From NCBI RefSeq assembly GCF_024979235.1, contig NZ_JANLCM010000001.1, positions 620,001 to 684,000 on the forward strand: a stretch of DNA of 64,000 bases, in the 5' to 3' direction. The DNA is from Herbiconiux aconitum (lineage in GTDB: Bacteria > Actinomycetota > Actinomycetes > Actinomycetales > Microbacteriaceae). The translations under genes and the position numbers were made by a program. Each line of letters begins with the position of its first letter. Position 1 is the first letter of the stretch. Positions 40,444 through 47,247 of the stretch are shown here, piece after piece. The notes beneath the pieces were generated by a model. The model saw nothing but the letters and a program-made list of their open reading frames with translations, searched no databases and had not been told where the DNA came from.

Positions 40444-41397
40444 ATGCCCCGTCGCGTCGTGCTGCTCGTGTTCGACGGCATGAAACTGCTCGACGTCACC
40501 GGGCCGGCCGAGGTGTTCAGCGAAGCGAACCTGATGGGCGCCGACTACGAGCTGCGTTTCGTCTCGCCCGACGGTCAGGATGTCGCCACCTCCGTCGGCA
40601 TGCGCCTGCCCGTCGACGGCGCGGCAGCCGACATCACGGCGGCCGACACGGTCATGGTCAGCGGCGGTGACGCGCTGCCCACGGGAGTCATCCCGCCCGC
40701 CTTGCTGGACGCGGCGCGCATCCTCTCCGCCCGCACCCGCCGGATGTCGTCGATCTGCACAGGTGCGTTCATCCTCGCCGCCGGCGGCTTGCTCGAGGGC
40801 CGGCGGGCGACGACGCACTGGCGCCACGCTGCCCTGCTCGGCAGGCTCTACCCGTCGGTGCAGGTCGACCCCGACGCCATCTTCGTGCGCGACGGCACCG
40901 TCTACACCTCGGCCGGCGTCTCGGCGGGCATCGACCTGGCCCTCGCTCTGGTCGAGGAAGACCACGGCGCCGCCCTCACCCGCCGCGTCGCCCAATCGCT
41001 CGTGGTCTACATGCAGCGCGCGGGCGGCCAGTCGCAGTTCTCGGCCTCGCTCGCCGGGCCCGCGCCGCGCACCCCGGTTCTGCGTTCGCTGGTCGACGGG
41101 ATCGCCGCCGACCCGGCCGCCGACCACACGCTCGGCGCGTTGGCCCGGCAGGCGGCCGTGAGTCCGCGGCACCTCTCGCGACTGTTCCACGACGAGCTCG
41201 GCACGACTCCCGCGAAGTATGTGGAGGGCATCCGTTTCGATGCCGCGAAGGCGATCCTGGATGCCGGCCACAGCGTCACCGACGCGGCCGAGCGCTCCGG
41301 ATTCGGCAGCCCCGAGACCCTGCGGCGCGCCTTCGTGGCCCGGCTCGGTGTCTCCCCGAGCCGCTACCAGCGCCGGTTCCGCACCACCCAGGCCTGA
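40444..41397 (+). CDS. GlxA-family regulator (DJ-1/PfpI domain plus AraC helix-turn-helix)
   Basis: This 317-residue protein has an N-terminal DJ-1/PfpI amidotransferase-like domain (about 1-180) with 'MSSICTGAFILAAGGLLEGRRATTHW', where the Cys sits at the nucleophile elbow. The C-terminal AraC domain (about 215-315) contains 'ALARQAAVSPRHLSRLFHDELGTTPAKYVEGIRFDAAK' and 'AAERSGFGSPETLRRAFVARLGVSPSRYQRRF'. It probably controls the HD hydrolase gene that follows, an inference from order. Confidence 0.92.
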   Translation: MPRRVVLLVFDGMKLLDVTGPAEVFSEANLMGADYELRFVSPDGQDVATSVGMRLPVDGAAADITAADTVMVSGGDALPTGVIPPALLDAARILSARTRRMSSICTGAFILAAGGLLEGRRATTHWRHAALLGRLYPSVQVDPDAIFVRDGTVYTSAGVSAGIDLALALVEEDHGAALTRRVAQSLVVYMQRAGGQSQFSASLAGPAPRTPVLRSLVDGIAADPAADHTLGALARQAAVSPRHLSRLFHDELGTTPAKYVEGIRFDAAKAILDAGHSVTDAAERSGFGSPETLRRAFVARLGVSPSRYQRRFRTTQA

Positions 41398-41430
41398 GCC
41401 GCGCGTCCCGCAGCGCTGCGCGCCTCGCCT

Positions 41431-41446
41431 GCCCGGGCGCCCGGGC
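41431..41446. terminator. 16-bp perfect GC palindrome
   Basis: GCCCGGGCGCCCGGGC is self-complementary and lies 34 bases after the GlxA-type stop, in the 194-bp gap before the HD gene. It may act as a weak terminator or cruciform. The rest of the gap shows only a ribosome site (TTGGAG) before the ATG at 41592. Confidence 0.4.
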
Positions 41447-41591
41447 GCGCCCCGCCGAGCCGCGTCGTGGCGCCATCGTTCTGTCAGCCCGTCCCGATCC
41501 GAGGGGTGTGTGGCCGCGCAGGCGGGGCCACGGATGCCCGGTGCGAGCGAGGCTCGAAGTGTCCGAACCGCACCCATCGATTGGAGCCCCC

Positions 41592-42230
41592 ATGATCGAG
41601 TCCATCGCCGGCGTCGACATTCCCGACACCGCTCTCGCGAACGACGCCACCGCCCTCATCCGTGAGACCACTCCCCCGCTCATCTTCGATCACTCGCGCC
41701 GGGTCTTCTTGTTCGGCAGCCTGCAGGCACGCGCCCTCGGCCTCGCCCCCGACCCCGAGCTGCTCTACGTGGCGGCGCTGTTCCACGACACGGGGCTCGT
41801 CGAGCCCTACCGCGGCGAGGAGCAGCGCTTCGAGCTCGACGGCGCCGATCTGGCGAAGGCCTTCCTTCTCGAGCACGGCTACTCGGCCTCCGACGCCGCG
41901 CTGGTCTGGACCTCGATCGCACTGCACACCACCCCCGAGGTTCCGTGGCGGATGGACCCGGTGATCGCCTCCACCACCGCGGGCGTCGAGACCGACGTTC
42001 TCGGAATGCGGCTCGGCAACCTCGACGCTGCAACGATCGAGGCCGTGACAGCCGTGCATCCGCGACCCGACTTCAAGAACCGCATCCTGCAGGCCTTCAC
42101 CGACGGATTCGCCCACCGCCCCGACTCGACCTTCGGCACGGTGAACGCCGACGTGCTGGAGTATTTCGTGCCCGGCTTCCGGCGCAGCGACTTCGTCGAC
42201 GTGATCCGAGGTTCCGACTGGCCGGAATGA
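41592..42230 (+). CDS. HD-domain hydrolase (cyanamide-hydratase-like)
   Basis: This 212-residue HD-superfamily protein has the metal ligands in 'FDHSRRVFLFG' (His about 33) and 'AALFHDTGLV' (His-Asp about 60). It resembles the HD proteins annotated as cyanamide hydratases or phosphohydrolases. Histidine in 'SIALHTTPEVP' is a third likely ligand. It lies downstream of a GlxA/AraC regulator. The actual substrate is unknown. Confidence 0.85.
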   Translation: MIESIAGVDIPDTALANDATALIRETTPPLIFDHSRRVFLFGSLQARALGLAPDPELLYVAALFHDTGLVEPYRGEEQRFELDGADLAKAFLLEHGYSASDAALVWTSIALHTTPEVPWRMDPVIASTTAGVETDVLGMRLGNLDAATIEAVTAVHPRPDFKNRILQAFTDGFAHRPDSTFGTVNADVLEYFVPGFRRSDFVDVIRGSDWPE

Positions 42231-42240
42231 GCCGGCGGCA

Positions 42241-42259
42241 GGCAGGCCGGATGCCTGCC
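42241..42259. terminator. small hairpin after the HD gene
   Basis: GGCAGGC (42241-42247) and GCCTGCC (42253-42259) form a 7-bp stem with a 5-nt loop, 11 bases after the stop codon. It separates the HD gene from ndh. There is no U-run. Confidence 0.5.
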
Positions 42260-42333
42260 CGAGAGTTCCCCGAAAAGGTCACAGAAACGGCCTCTGATCG
42301 GTCTTAATAGGTGACACGAAAACGGAGGTCAAC

Positions 42334-43674
42334 ATGCGTAAGATCCTCATCGTCGGTGGCGGGTACGCCGGTTTCTACACGGCCTGGCGGCTGGAGAAGA
42401 AGCTGCGCCAGGGCGAGGTGGAGGTCACCCTGGTCGATCCCCGGTCGTACATGACCTACCAGCCGTTCCTGCCCGAGGTGACGGCGGGATCGGTCGAGGC
42501 GCGGCACGTGGCGGTGTCGCTGCGGCGGCACCTGAAGCACACCACGGTGGTGGCGGGGAGCGTCGTCGAGATCCGGCACGCCGACAAGACCGTGACCGTC
42601 CGGCCACTGGAAGGGCCCGACTACCCGTTGGAGTACGACATCGTGGTGGTGACGGCCGGCGCAGTCACCCGCACCTTCCCGATACCGGGCATCGCCGAGG
42701 AGGCGATCGGGATGAAGCAGGTCGAGGAGGCGGTCGCCGTGCGCGATCAGCTGCTCACCGCCTTCGAGCGCGCCTCCACCCTGCCGCGTGGAGCCGAGCG
42801 GCGGCGACTGCTCACGACCACCATCGTGGGAGGCGGCTTCACGGGCGTCGAGGTGTTCGGCGAACTCCTCTCCTTCGCCACGGCGCTGTTGAAGCGCTAC
42901 CCGCAGCTCGGCTTCGACGAGCTGGACTTCCACCTGGTCGAGGCGATGGGGCGCATCCTGCCCGAGGTCACCGACGAACCGGGCCGGTGGGTGGTGCAGC
43001 ACCTCGAGCAGCGGGGCGCCCACGTACACCTCAACACGCAGCTCACCTCGGCGGCGGGCGGGCACATCGTGCTCTCCACCGGCGAGGAGTACGACACCGA
43101 GCTGCTCATCTGGGCGGCGGGCAACGCCGCCAACCCCGTCGTGGCCAAGCACACCGACCTGCCGGTCGACCAGCGCGGGCTGCTGCAGGTGCGCGCCGAC
43201 CTGCGGGTGGGCACCGACGAAAAGGCGATCCCGGATGCCTGGGGTGCGGGCGACAACGCCTCCGTGCCCGACCTGGCGTCGCCCGTTCCCGGCGCTCGCA
43301 CGGTGCCGAACGCCCAGCACGCCGTGCGCCAGGGCAAGCGACTCGCCTCGAACCTGGCGGCGACCCTGCGGGGCGAGGAGCCGAAGCCCTACATCCACCA
43401 CAGCCTCGGCACCGTGGCGACACTCGGTCTCGGGCACGGCATCTTCCAATACAAGGGGATCGTGATCAAGGGGTTCCTCGGCTGGGTGATGCACCGCGGC
43501 TACCACGTGCTCGCCGTGCCCACCTGGGAACGCAAGGTTCGGGTGGCTCTCGTGTGGTTGAGCGCGGTGTTCTTCGGCCGCGACATCGTGTCGCTCCAGT
43601 CCGCTCGAACCCCGCGGCAAGCGTTCACCTCGGGCGGCGTGCCCCCGGAGGTCGCACCGCTCGGCCGCCGCTGA
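42334..43674 (+). CDS. ndh: type II NADH dehydrogenase
   Basis: This 446-residue membrane-associated flavoprotein oxidises NADH and reduces menaquinone without pumping protons. The FAD loop is 'ILIVGGGYAGFYTAWRLE' (about 4-21). 'YMTYQPFLPEVTAGSVEARH' matches the family, the NADH loop is 'TTIVGGGFTGVEVFGEL' (about 165-181), and 'AWGAGDNASVPD' binds FAD. The C-terminal amphipathic region anchors it. GGAGGTCAAC before the ATG is a very strong ribosome site, suggesting high expression. Confidence 0.93.
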   Translation: MRKILIVGGGYAGFYTAWRLEKKLRQGEVEVTLVDPRSYMTYQPFLPEVTAGSVEARHVAVSLRRHLKHTTVVAGSVVEIRHADKTVTVRPLEGPDYPLEYDIVVVTAGAVTRTFPIPGIAEEAIGMKQVEEAVAVRDQLLTAFERASTLPRGAERRRLLTTTIVGGGFTGVEVFGELLSFATALLKRYPQLGFDELDFHLVEAMGRILPEVTDEPGRWVVQHLEQRGAHVHLNTQLTSAAGGHIVLSTGEEYDTELLIWAAGNAANPVVAKHTDLPVDQRGLLQVRADLRVGTDEKAIPDAWGAGDNASVPDLASPVPGARTVPNAQHAVRQGKRLASNLAATLRGEEPKPYIHHSLGTVATLGLGHGIFQYKGIVIKGFLGWVMHRGYHVLAVPTWERKVRVALVWLSAVFFGRDIVSLQSARTPRQAFTSGGVPPEVAPLGRR

Positions 43675-43678
43675 CGGG

Positions 43679-44248
43679 TCAGTAGGCCGTGAGGGAGCGG
43701 ATGTAGGCCCCGAGCAGACGGTCGAAGCTGCGGTCGATGTCGGCCGGCATCCCGAATCCGCCCGCCGCTTCGAGGGCCACGAAACCGTGCAGCACGGCGC
43801 GGAGGCCACGGGTGGCGTCGACCGCGTCGTCGCCCTGCAGGCCGAAGCCCGCGAGCACGTCGAAGATCACGCGCACGGCGTCTTCTGCCGCCTGCACCTG
43901 CCCTGGTTCGGCTCCCGCGCTGACGCGGGGAGCTGCGATCGTGGCGGCGTAGCGCCCCGGATGCTCCCGAGCCCAGTCGCGCAAGGCGCGCGCCAGTGTC
44001 GCGACCGCGTCGGGGCCGGCTTTGCCGACCGTGGCGCGCACCATCACGTCGGTGAGCTCGCGCGTGGCGCGCTCACCGACGGTGGCGCGCAGCCCGCCGA
44101 GGGAGTCGATGTGCTTGTAGAGGCTCGGCAGCTTGATGCCGAGCCGGCCCGCGACCGCCGCGAGGGTGATCGATTCGAGCCCCACCTCGTCGGCGAGTTG
44201 CTCGGCCTCCTCGGCAACGCGGTCTTTGGTGACGCCGGCCCTAGGCAC
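43679..44248 (-). CDS. TetR-family regulator with TetR_C_13/WHG-type domain
   Basis: This protein of about 189 residues has the helix-turn-helix 'AEQLADEVGLESITLAAVAGRLGIKLPSLYKHIDSLGGLRATV' (about 10-55) and a C-terminal domain with 'AVDATRGLRAVLHGFVALEAAGGFGMPADIDRSFDRLL', characteristic of the WHG family. The start is probably GTG at 44248, overlapping the upstream hydrolase stop by 8 bases; a GTG 15 bases later is an alternative. It shares an operon with the hydrolase and presumably binds the tandem operators at 45109-45150. Confidence 0.88.
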   Translation of the reverse strand: MPRAGVTKDRVAEEAEQLADEVGLESITLAAVAGRLGIKLPSLYKHIDSLGGLRATVGERATRELTDVMVRATVGKAGPDAVATLARALRDWAREHPGRYAATIAAPRVSAGAEPGQVQAAEDAVRVIFDVLAGFGLQGDDAVDATRGLRAVLHGFVALEAAGGFGMPADIDRSFDRLLGAYIRSLTAY

Positions 44249-45107
44249 GCTCGAACCCGCCGTTTGCGGCGAGCGGCAGACCCGTGACGAAGGCGAGCAC
44301 GGCCGGGGTGACGATCTCCGGGCGCTGCGCGTGGGGGTAGTGGCCCGCATCCGGAACCATCACGATCTCGGCGCCGGCCTGTCCCGGTCGGGCGAACTGC
44401 GACTCGATCCAGCGCGCCTCGCCCGCCGGGTCGCGGAAGTCGGGGTCGCTCTCGCCCATCACCAGGAGCGCGGGCGCCACGACGGAACCCACGCGCTGCT
44501 CGGCTTCGGCGTGACTCGTGCGCGTGGTGCGTGAGAAGGCGGCGGCACGGCCGGGGCGGCGCATCTCCGTGCGAACGGACGCGCGGTATTCGGCGAAGTC
44601 GGCCGGCTTCTGCCCGGCGTAGAGGCTCGGCAGGTAGGCGTTCCAGACCGCGGCAGCCCACGGCCGAGCCATCATGACCCGGAACAGGCCACCCAGAAGC
44701 GGGTTCATCGGCGGATTGCGCACGAACGGTCCGACGAGAACGAGGCCGGCGACCAGGTCGGGGCGGCGCGCGGCCACGAGCACGGCAGAGCCCGCACTCA
44801 TCGAGTTGCCCACGATGACGGCGGGGCCGCCCAGCTCGTCGATCAGCGCGATGAGGTCGTCGGCGGTCTCGGAGTCGCCGTAGGAGGAGAAGGTGGCGTC
44901 GCTGTCGCCGTGGCCGCGCAGCTCGGCGTCGGCGACGCGGAATCCGGCGTTCACGAGCTGTGGCGACAGCTCACGGTAGGTGGAGCGGAGGTCGCCCATG
45001 CCGGGCGAGGTGACCACGAGCGGGCCGGAGCCGGCGAGCCCGTAGGCGAGCCGCCCCTCCCCGCGGTCGAGGTGGCGGAGGATGCTGGTGTGATCGGTGG
45101 CGTTCAT
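44241..45107 (-). CDS. alpha/beta hydrolase
   Basis: This 288-residue alpha/beta hydrolase has 'SPGMGDLRSTYRELSPQLV' as the oxyanion region, the nucleophile elbow 'VIVGNSMSAGS' (Ser about 112), acid 'LVMGESDPDF' (Asp about 226) and base 'PDAGHYPHAQRPE' (His about 262). The elbow reads G-N-S-M-S, where most members have G at the last position. The substrate is unknown. The ATG at 45107 lies 1 base from two abutting 21-bp palindromes, so expression is likely controlled by the TetR encoded downstream. Confidence 0.9.
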   Translation of the reverse strand: MNATDHTSILRHLDRGEGRLAYGLAGSGPLVVTSPGMGDLRSTYRELSPQLVNAGFRVADAELRGHGDSDATFSSYGDSETADDLIALIDELGGPAVIVGNSMSAGSAVLVAARRPDLVAGLVLVGPFVRNPPMNPLLGGLFRVMMARPWAAAVWNAYLPSLYAGQKPADFAEYRASVRTEMRRPGRAAAFSRTTRTSHAEAEQRVGSVVAPALLVMGESDPDFRDPAGEARWIESQFARPGQAGAEIVMVPDAGHYPHAQRPEIVTPAVLAFVTGLPLAANGGFERA

Positions 45108-45108
45108 G

Positions 45109-45150
45109 AAAGCTACTCTAGCTAGCTTTAAAGCTAAAGGCAATAGCTTT
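45109..45150. promoter_or_regulatory. two abutting 21-bp operators upstream of the hydrolase-TetR operon
   Basis: Each operator is AAAGCTA-N7-TAGCTTT. The first covers 45109-45129 and the second 45130-45150, with no bases between them; the junction makes the 14-bp palindrome TAGCTTTAAAGCTA. The four 7-mers are perfect. The block begins 2 bases upstream of the hydrolase ATG, so it overlaps the promoter. Confidence 0.8.
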
Positions 45151-45167
45151 ACTTCACATGGGTGAGA

Positions 45168-46223
45168 TCACGCCAAGTTCTGCCGCGGCACCACGACCTT
45201 CTTGATGATGAGCAGGATCGACGCGGTCACGGGTGCCGCGATCAACGCACCGAGCAGACCCAGCAGAGTGCCGCCCACCATCGCGCCGATCAGCACGAGT
45301 GAGCCCGGAATACTGATCGCCTTGCCCACGATCCGTGGCGTCAGCACGTAGGCCTCCACCTGCACGTAGACGAGCATGATGATGCCGACCAGAAGCGCCG
45401 TGCCCGGAGAGGTGAAGAGCGAGACGAAGGTCACGAGCACGAGGTTGATCACGCTGCCGACCAACGGGATGAGCGTGATCGGAAATGCCAGCGCCGCCAT
45501 GATGCCGGCGTAGCGCACTCCGCACGCCGTGAGCAGGATGAACGTGAAGGCGGCATTCATCGCCGCCAGGATGACCATGCCGCCGAGGTAGGACCCGACC
45601 GATTTCGTGATCTCCTCGGAGAGGCTGATGAACCCCTCGCGCTTCGACGCCGGCACGAGCGAGTAGACGGCCGCCTTGATGCTCTCGAGGCCCGCCACGA
45701 AGTAGAGGGTCAGCACGGCCACGAAGATGACGTTGAAGGTGCCGTTCAGGATGTTCACGCCCACCCGCAGCGCTCCGCCACCGATGGCGAACCAGGTGTT
45801 CGGATCGCTCGCGGTCTTCTGCAGCCACTCCACCGCGGGGGTGAGGGCCCCGCCGAACGACTCGTTCACCGTGATGAACCAGTCCTGTTTCTCGATCTGA
45901 TTGAAACCCTGCGGCAGGTAGGTGAACAACTCGGTCAGCTGCTCGACCACCACCGGGATGATGAGCCAGAGCAGCAGGGCCATCAGCAGCACGAACCCCG
46001 CCATCACCGTGAGCACTGCGAGCGTGCGCGAGAACTTGCGCGCTTCGAGCCACTGCACCACCGGGTAGAGGCCGAGGCACACGAACAGGGCCACAAAGAT
46101 CAGGGTGAGCGCGGTCGCGATCGACGAGATCGCCAGGCCGAGCAGCAGGGCGAGCAGCACGCCGAGCGTCGCCACGAAGCCGAAACGGAAAGGGCCACCG
46201 GTGAGGAGCTTCGGGATCGCCAT
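45168..46223 (-). CDS. AI-2E family transporter/permease
   Basis: This 351-residue polytopic membrane protein of the AI-2E (UPF0118) family has eight or so predicted helices. Two are at about 12-50, another at about 60-90, and a cluster of four lies after residue 200. 'PLVGSVINLVLVTFVSLFTSP' and 'VEAYVLTPRIVGKAISIPGSLVLIG' near the C-terminus are diagnostic. Members export small molecules or act as antiporters; the substrate here is unknown. I chose the ATG at 46223; sequence upstream in frame crosses the divergent VOC promoter. Confidence 0.92.
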   Translation of the reverse strand: MAIPKLLTGGPFRFGFVATLGVLLALLLGLAISSIATALTLIFVALFVCLGLYPVVQWLEARKFSRTLAVLTVMAGFVLLMALLLWLIIPVVVEQLTELFTYLPQGFNQIEKQDWFITVNESFGGALTPAVEWLQKTASDPNTWFAIGGGALRVGVNILNGTFNVIFVAVLTLYFVAGLESIKAAVYSLVPASKREGFISLSEEITKSVGSYLGGMVILAAMNAAFTFILLTACGVRYAGIMAALAFPITLIPLVGSVINLVLVTFVSLFTSPGTALLVGIIMLVYVQVEAYVLTPRIVGKAISIPGSLVLIGAMVGGTLLGLLGALIAAPVTASILLIIKKVVVPRQNLA

Positions 46224-46270
46224 GCGCTCAGAATAGGGGTTGACCGCACCTGCGCGGCGCATCCGGAATT

Positions 46271-46294
46271 TAGTTGTGGCTACAACTGTTGTAG
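46271..46294. promoter_or_regulatory. symmetrical operator upstream of the VOC gene
   Basis: The region contains the overlapping palindromes GTTGTGGCTACAAC (46273-46286) and ACAACTGTTGT (46282-46292), both perfect or near perfect around short centres. It is 8 bases upstream of the VOC ATG at 46303 and in the divergent gap with the AI-2E gene. MarR-type regulators bind TTGTAG/CTACAA-like sites, but no regulator gene is adjacent. Confidence 0.55.
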
Positions 46295-46302
46295 GGAGCA
46301 TC

Positions 46303-47175
46303 ATGACGAACCCATCCGAGCTGCTCGCCGCCGACGCCACCATGGGTGCCGTGACCCTGCGCGTCGGCGATCTCGACACCATGACCGCCTACTACCGCGA
46401 CGCCGTGACGCTCGACGTGATCGCCCAGCAGGGCGACAGCGCGGTGCTCGGGCGGGGCGGGGTTCCCTCCGTCATCCTGCAGCACGCACCCGAGTTGAAG
46501 AACCCCGAACCGCGCTCGGCCGGGCTCTTCCACACCGCCATCCTCTTCGACAGCGAGCGAGCCCTCGCCGCAGCCGTCTACTCGGTGGCCACCCGCTTCC
46601 CGAACTCGTTCACCGGCTCCTCCGACCACTTGGTGTCGAAGGCGTTCTACTTCGACGACCCCGAGGGAAACGGCGTCGAACTCTACTGGGATCGCGACCG
46701 CACCCAATGGAGCTGGACCCACGGGCAGATCGAGATGTCGACGCTGTTCCTCGATCCGAACGCCTTTCTGCAGCAGAACCTCACCCCCGAACTGGTCGCC
46801 GACCCGCGCATCGGGGCGGCCGGCGTCGGGCACGTGCACCTCTCGGTGGGCGACGTGCCGCAGGCCCGCGACTTCTACGTCGACTCCCTGGGGTTCGAGG
46901 TGACCACGGCGCTCGGCGCGCAGGCGCTCTTCGTCTCGGCGGGCGGCTACCACCACCACATGGCCATGAATGTGTGGAACTCGCGCGGCGCCGGGCGCCG
47001 GCAACAGACGCTCGGGCTCGGTCAGGTCGAGATCGTGCTGCCGTCGGTCGACGATGTGGCGGCCACCGAGGAGCGCCTACGGCACCGCGGTCTCCAGACG
47101 GCCGACGACGGCCGTTCGGTGACGGTGAGCGACCCGTGGAACAACACGATCCTGCTCCGCCCGGCAGGGACTTGA
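46303..47175 (+). CDS. VOC-superfamily protein (catechol-2,3-dioxygenase-like)
   Basis: This 290-residue protein has two vicinal-oxygen-chelate modules. The first (about 14-120) reads 'MGAVTLRVGDLDTMTAYYRDAVTL' and 'DPEGNGVELYWDRD'. The second (about 165-285) reads 'GVGHVHLSVGDVPQARDFYVDSLGF' and 'YHHHMAMNVWNSRG'. The second His/His/Glu set looks complete. The N-terminal module has Arg where a His ligand would stand. Substrate unknown. GGGAG precedes the ATG. Confidence 0.87.
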   Translation: MTNPSELLAADATMGAVTLRVGDLDTMTAYYRDAVTLDVIAQQGDSAVLGRGGVPSVILQHAPELKNPEPRSAGLFHTAILFDSERALAAAVYSVATRFPNSFTGSSDHLVSKAFYFDDPEGNGVELYWDRDRTQWSWTHGQIEMSTLFLDPNAFLQQNLTPELVADPRIGAAGVGHVHLSVGDVPQARDFYVDSLGFEVTTALGAQALFVSAGGYHHHMAMNVWNSRGAGRRQQTLGLGQVEIVLPSVDDVAATEERLRHRGLQTADDGRSVTVSDPWNNTILLRPAGT

Positions 47176-47182
47176 CGATTAC

Positions 47183-47238
47183 GCACAGAATCCGGGGCAC
47201 CGGTGCCGTATACGGGCTCGGTGCCCCGGATTCTGTGC
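47183..47238. terminator. 20-bp perfect-stem palindrome between convergent genes
   Basis: GCACAGAATCCGGGGCACCG (47183-47202) and its exact reverse complement (47219-47238) surround a 16-bp loop that contains CGTATACG. It lies 7 bases after the VOC stop and 9 bases from the end of the giant nuclease gene, so it should terminate both. Confidence 0.8.
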
Positions 47239-47247
47239 ATTACAGCG

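Noticed and set aside
38637..40499. A 620-codon open frame on the minus strand
   Set aside because: It mirrors the flavoprotein gene at 38628-40361 and encodes no family; shadow frame.
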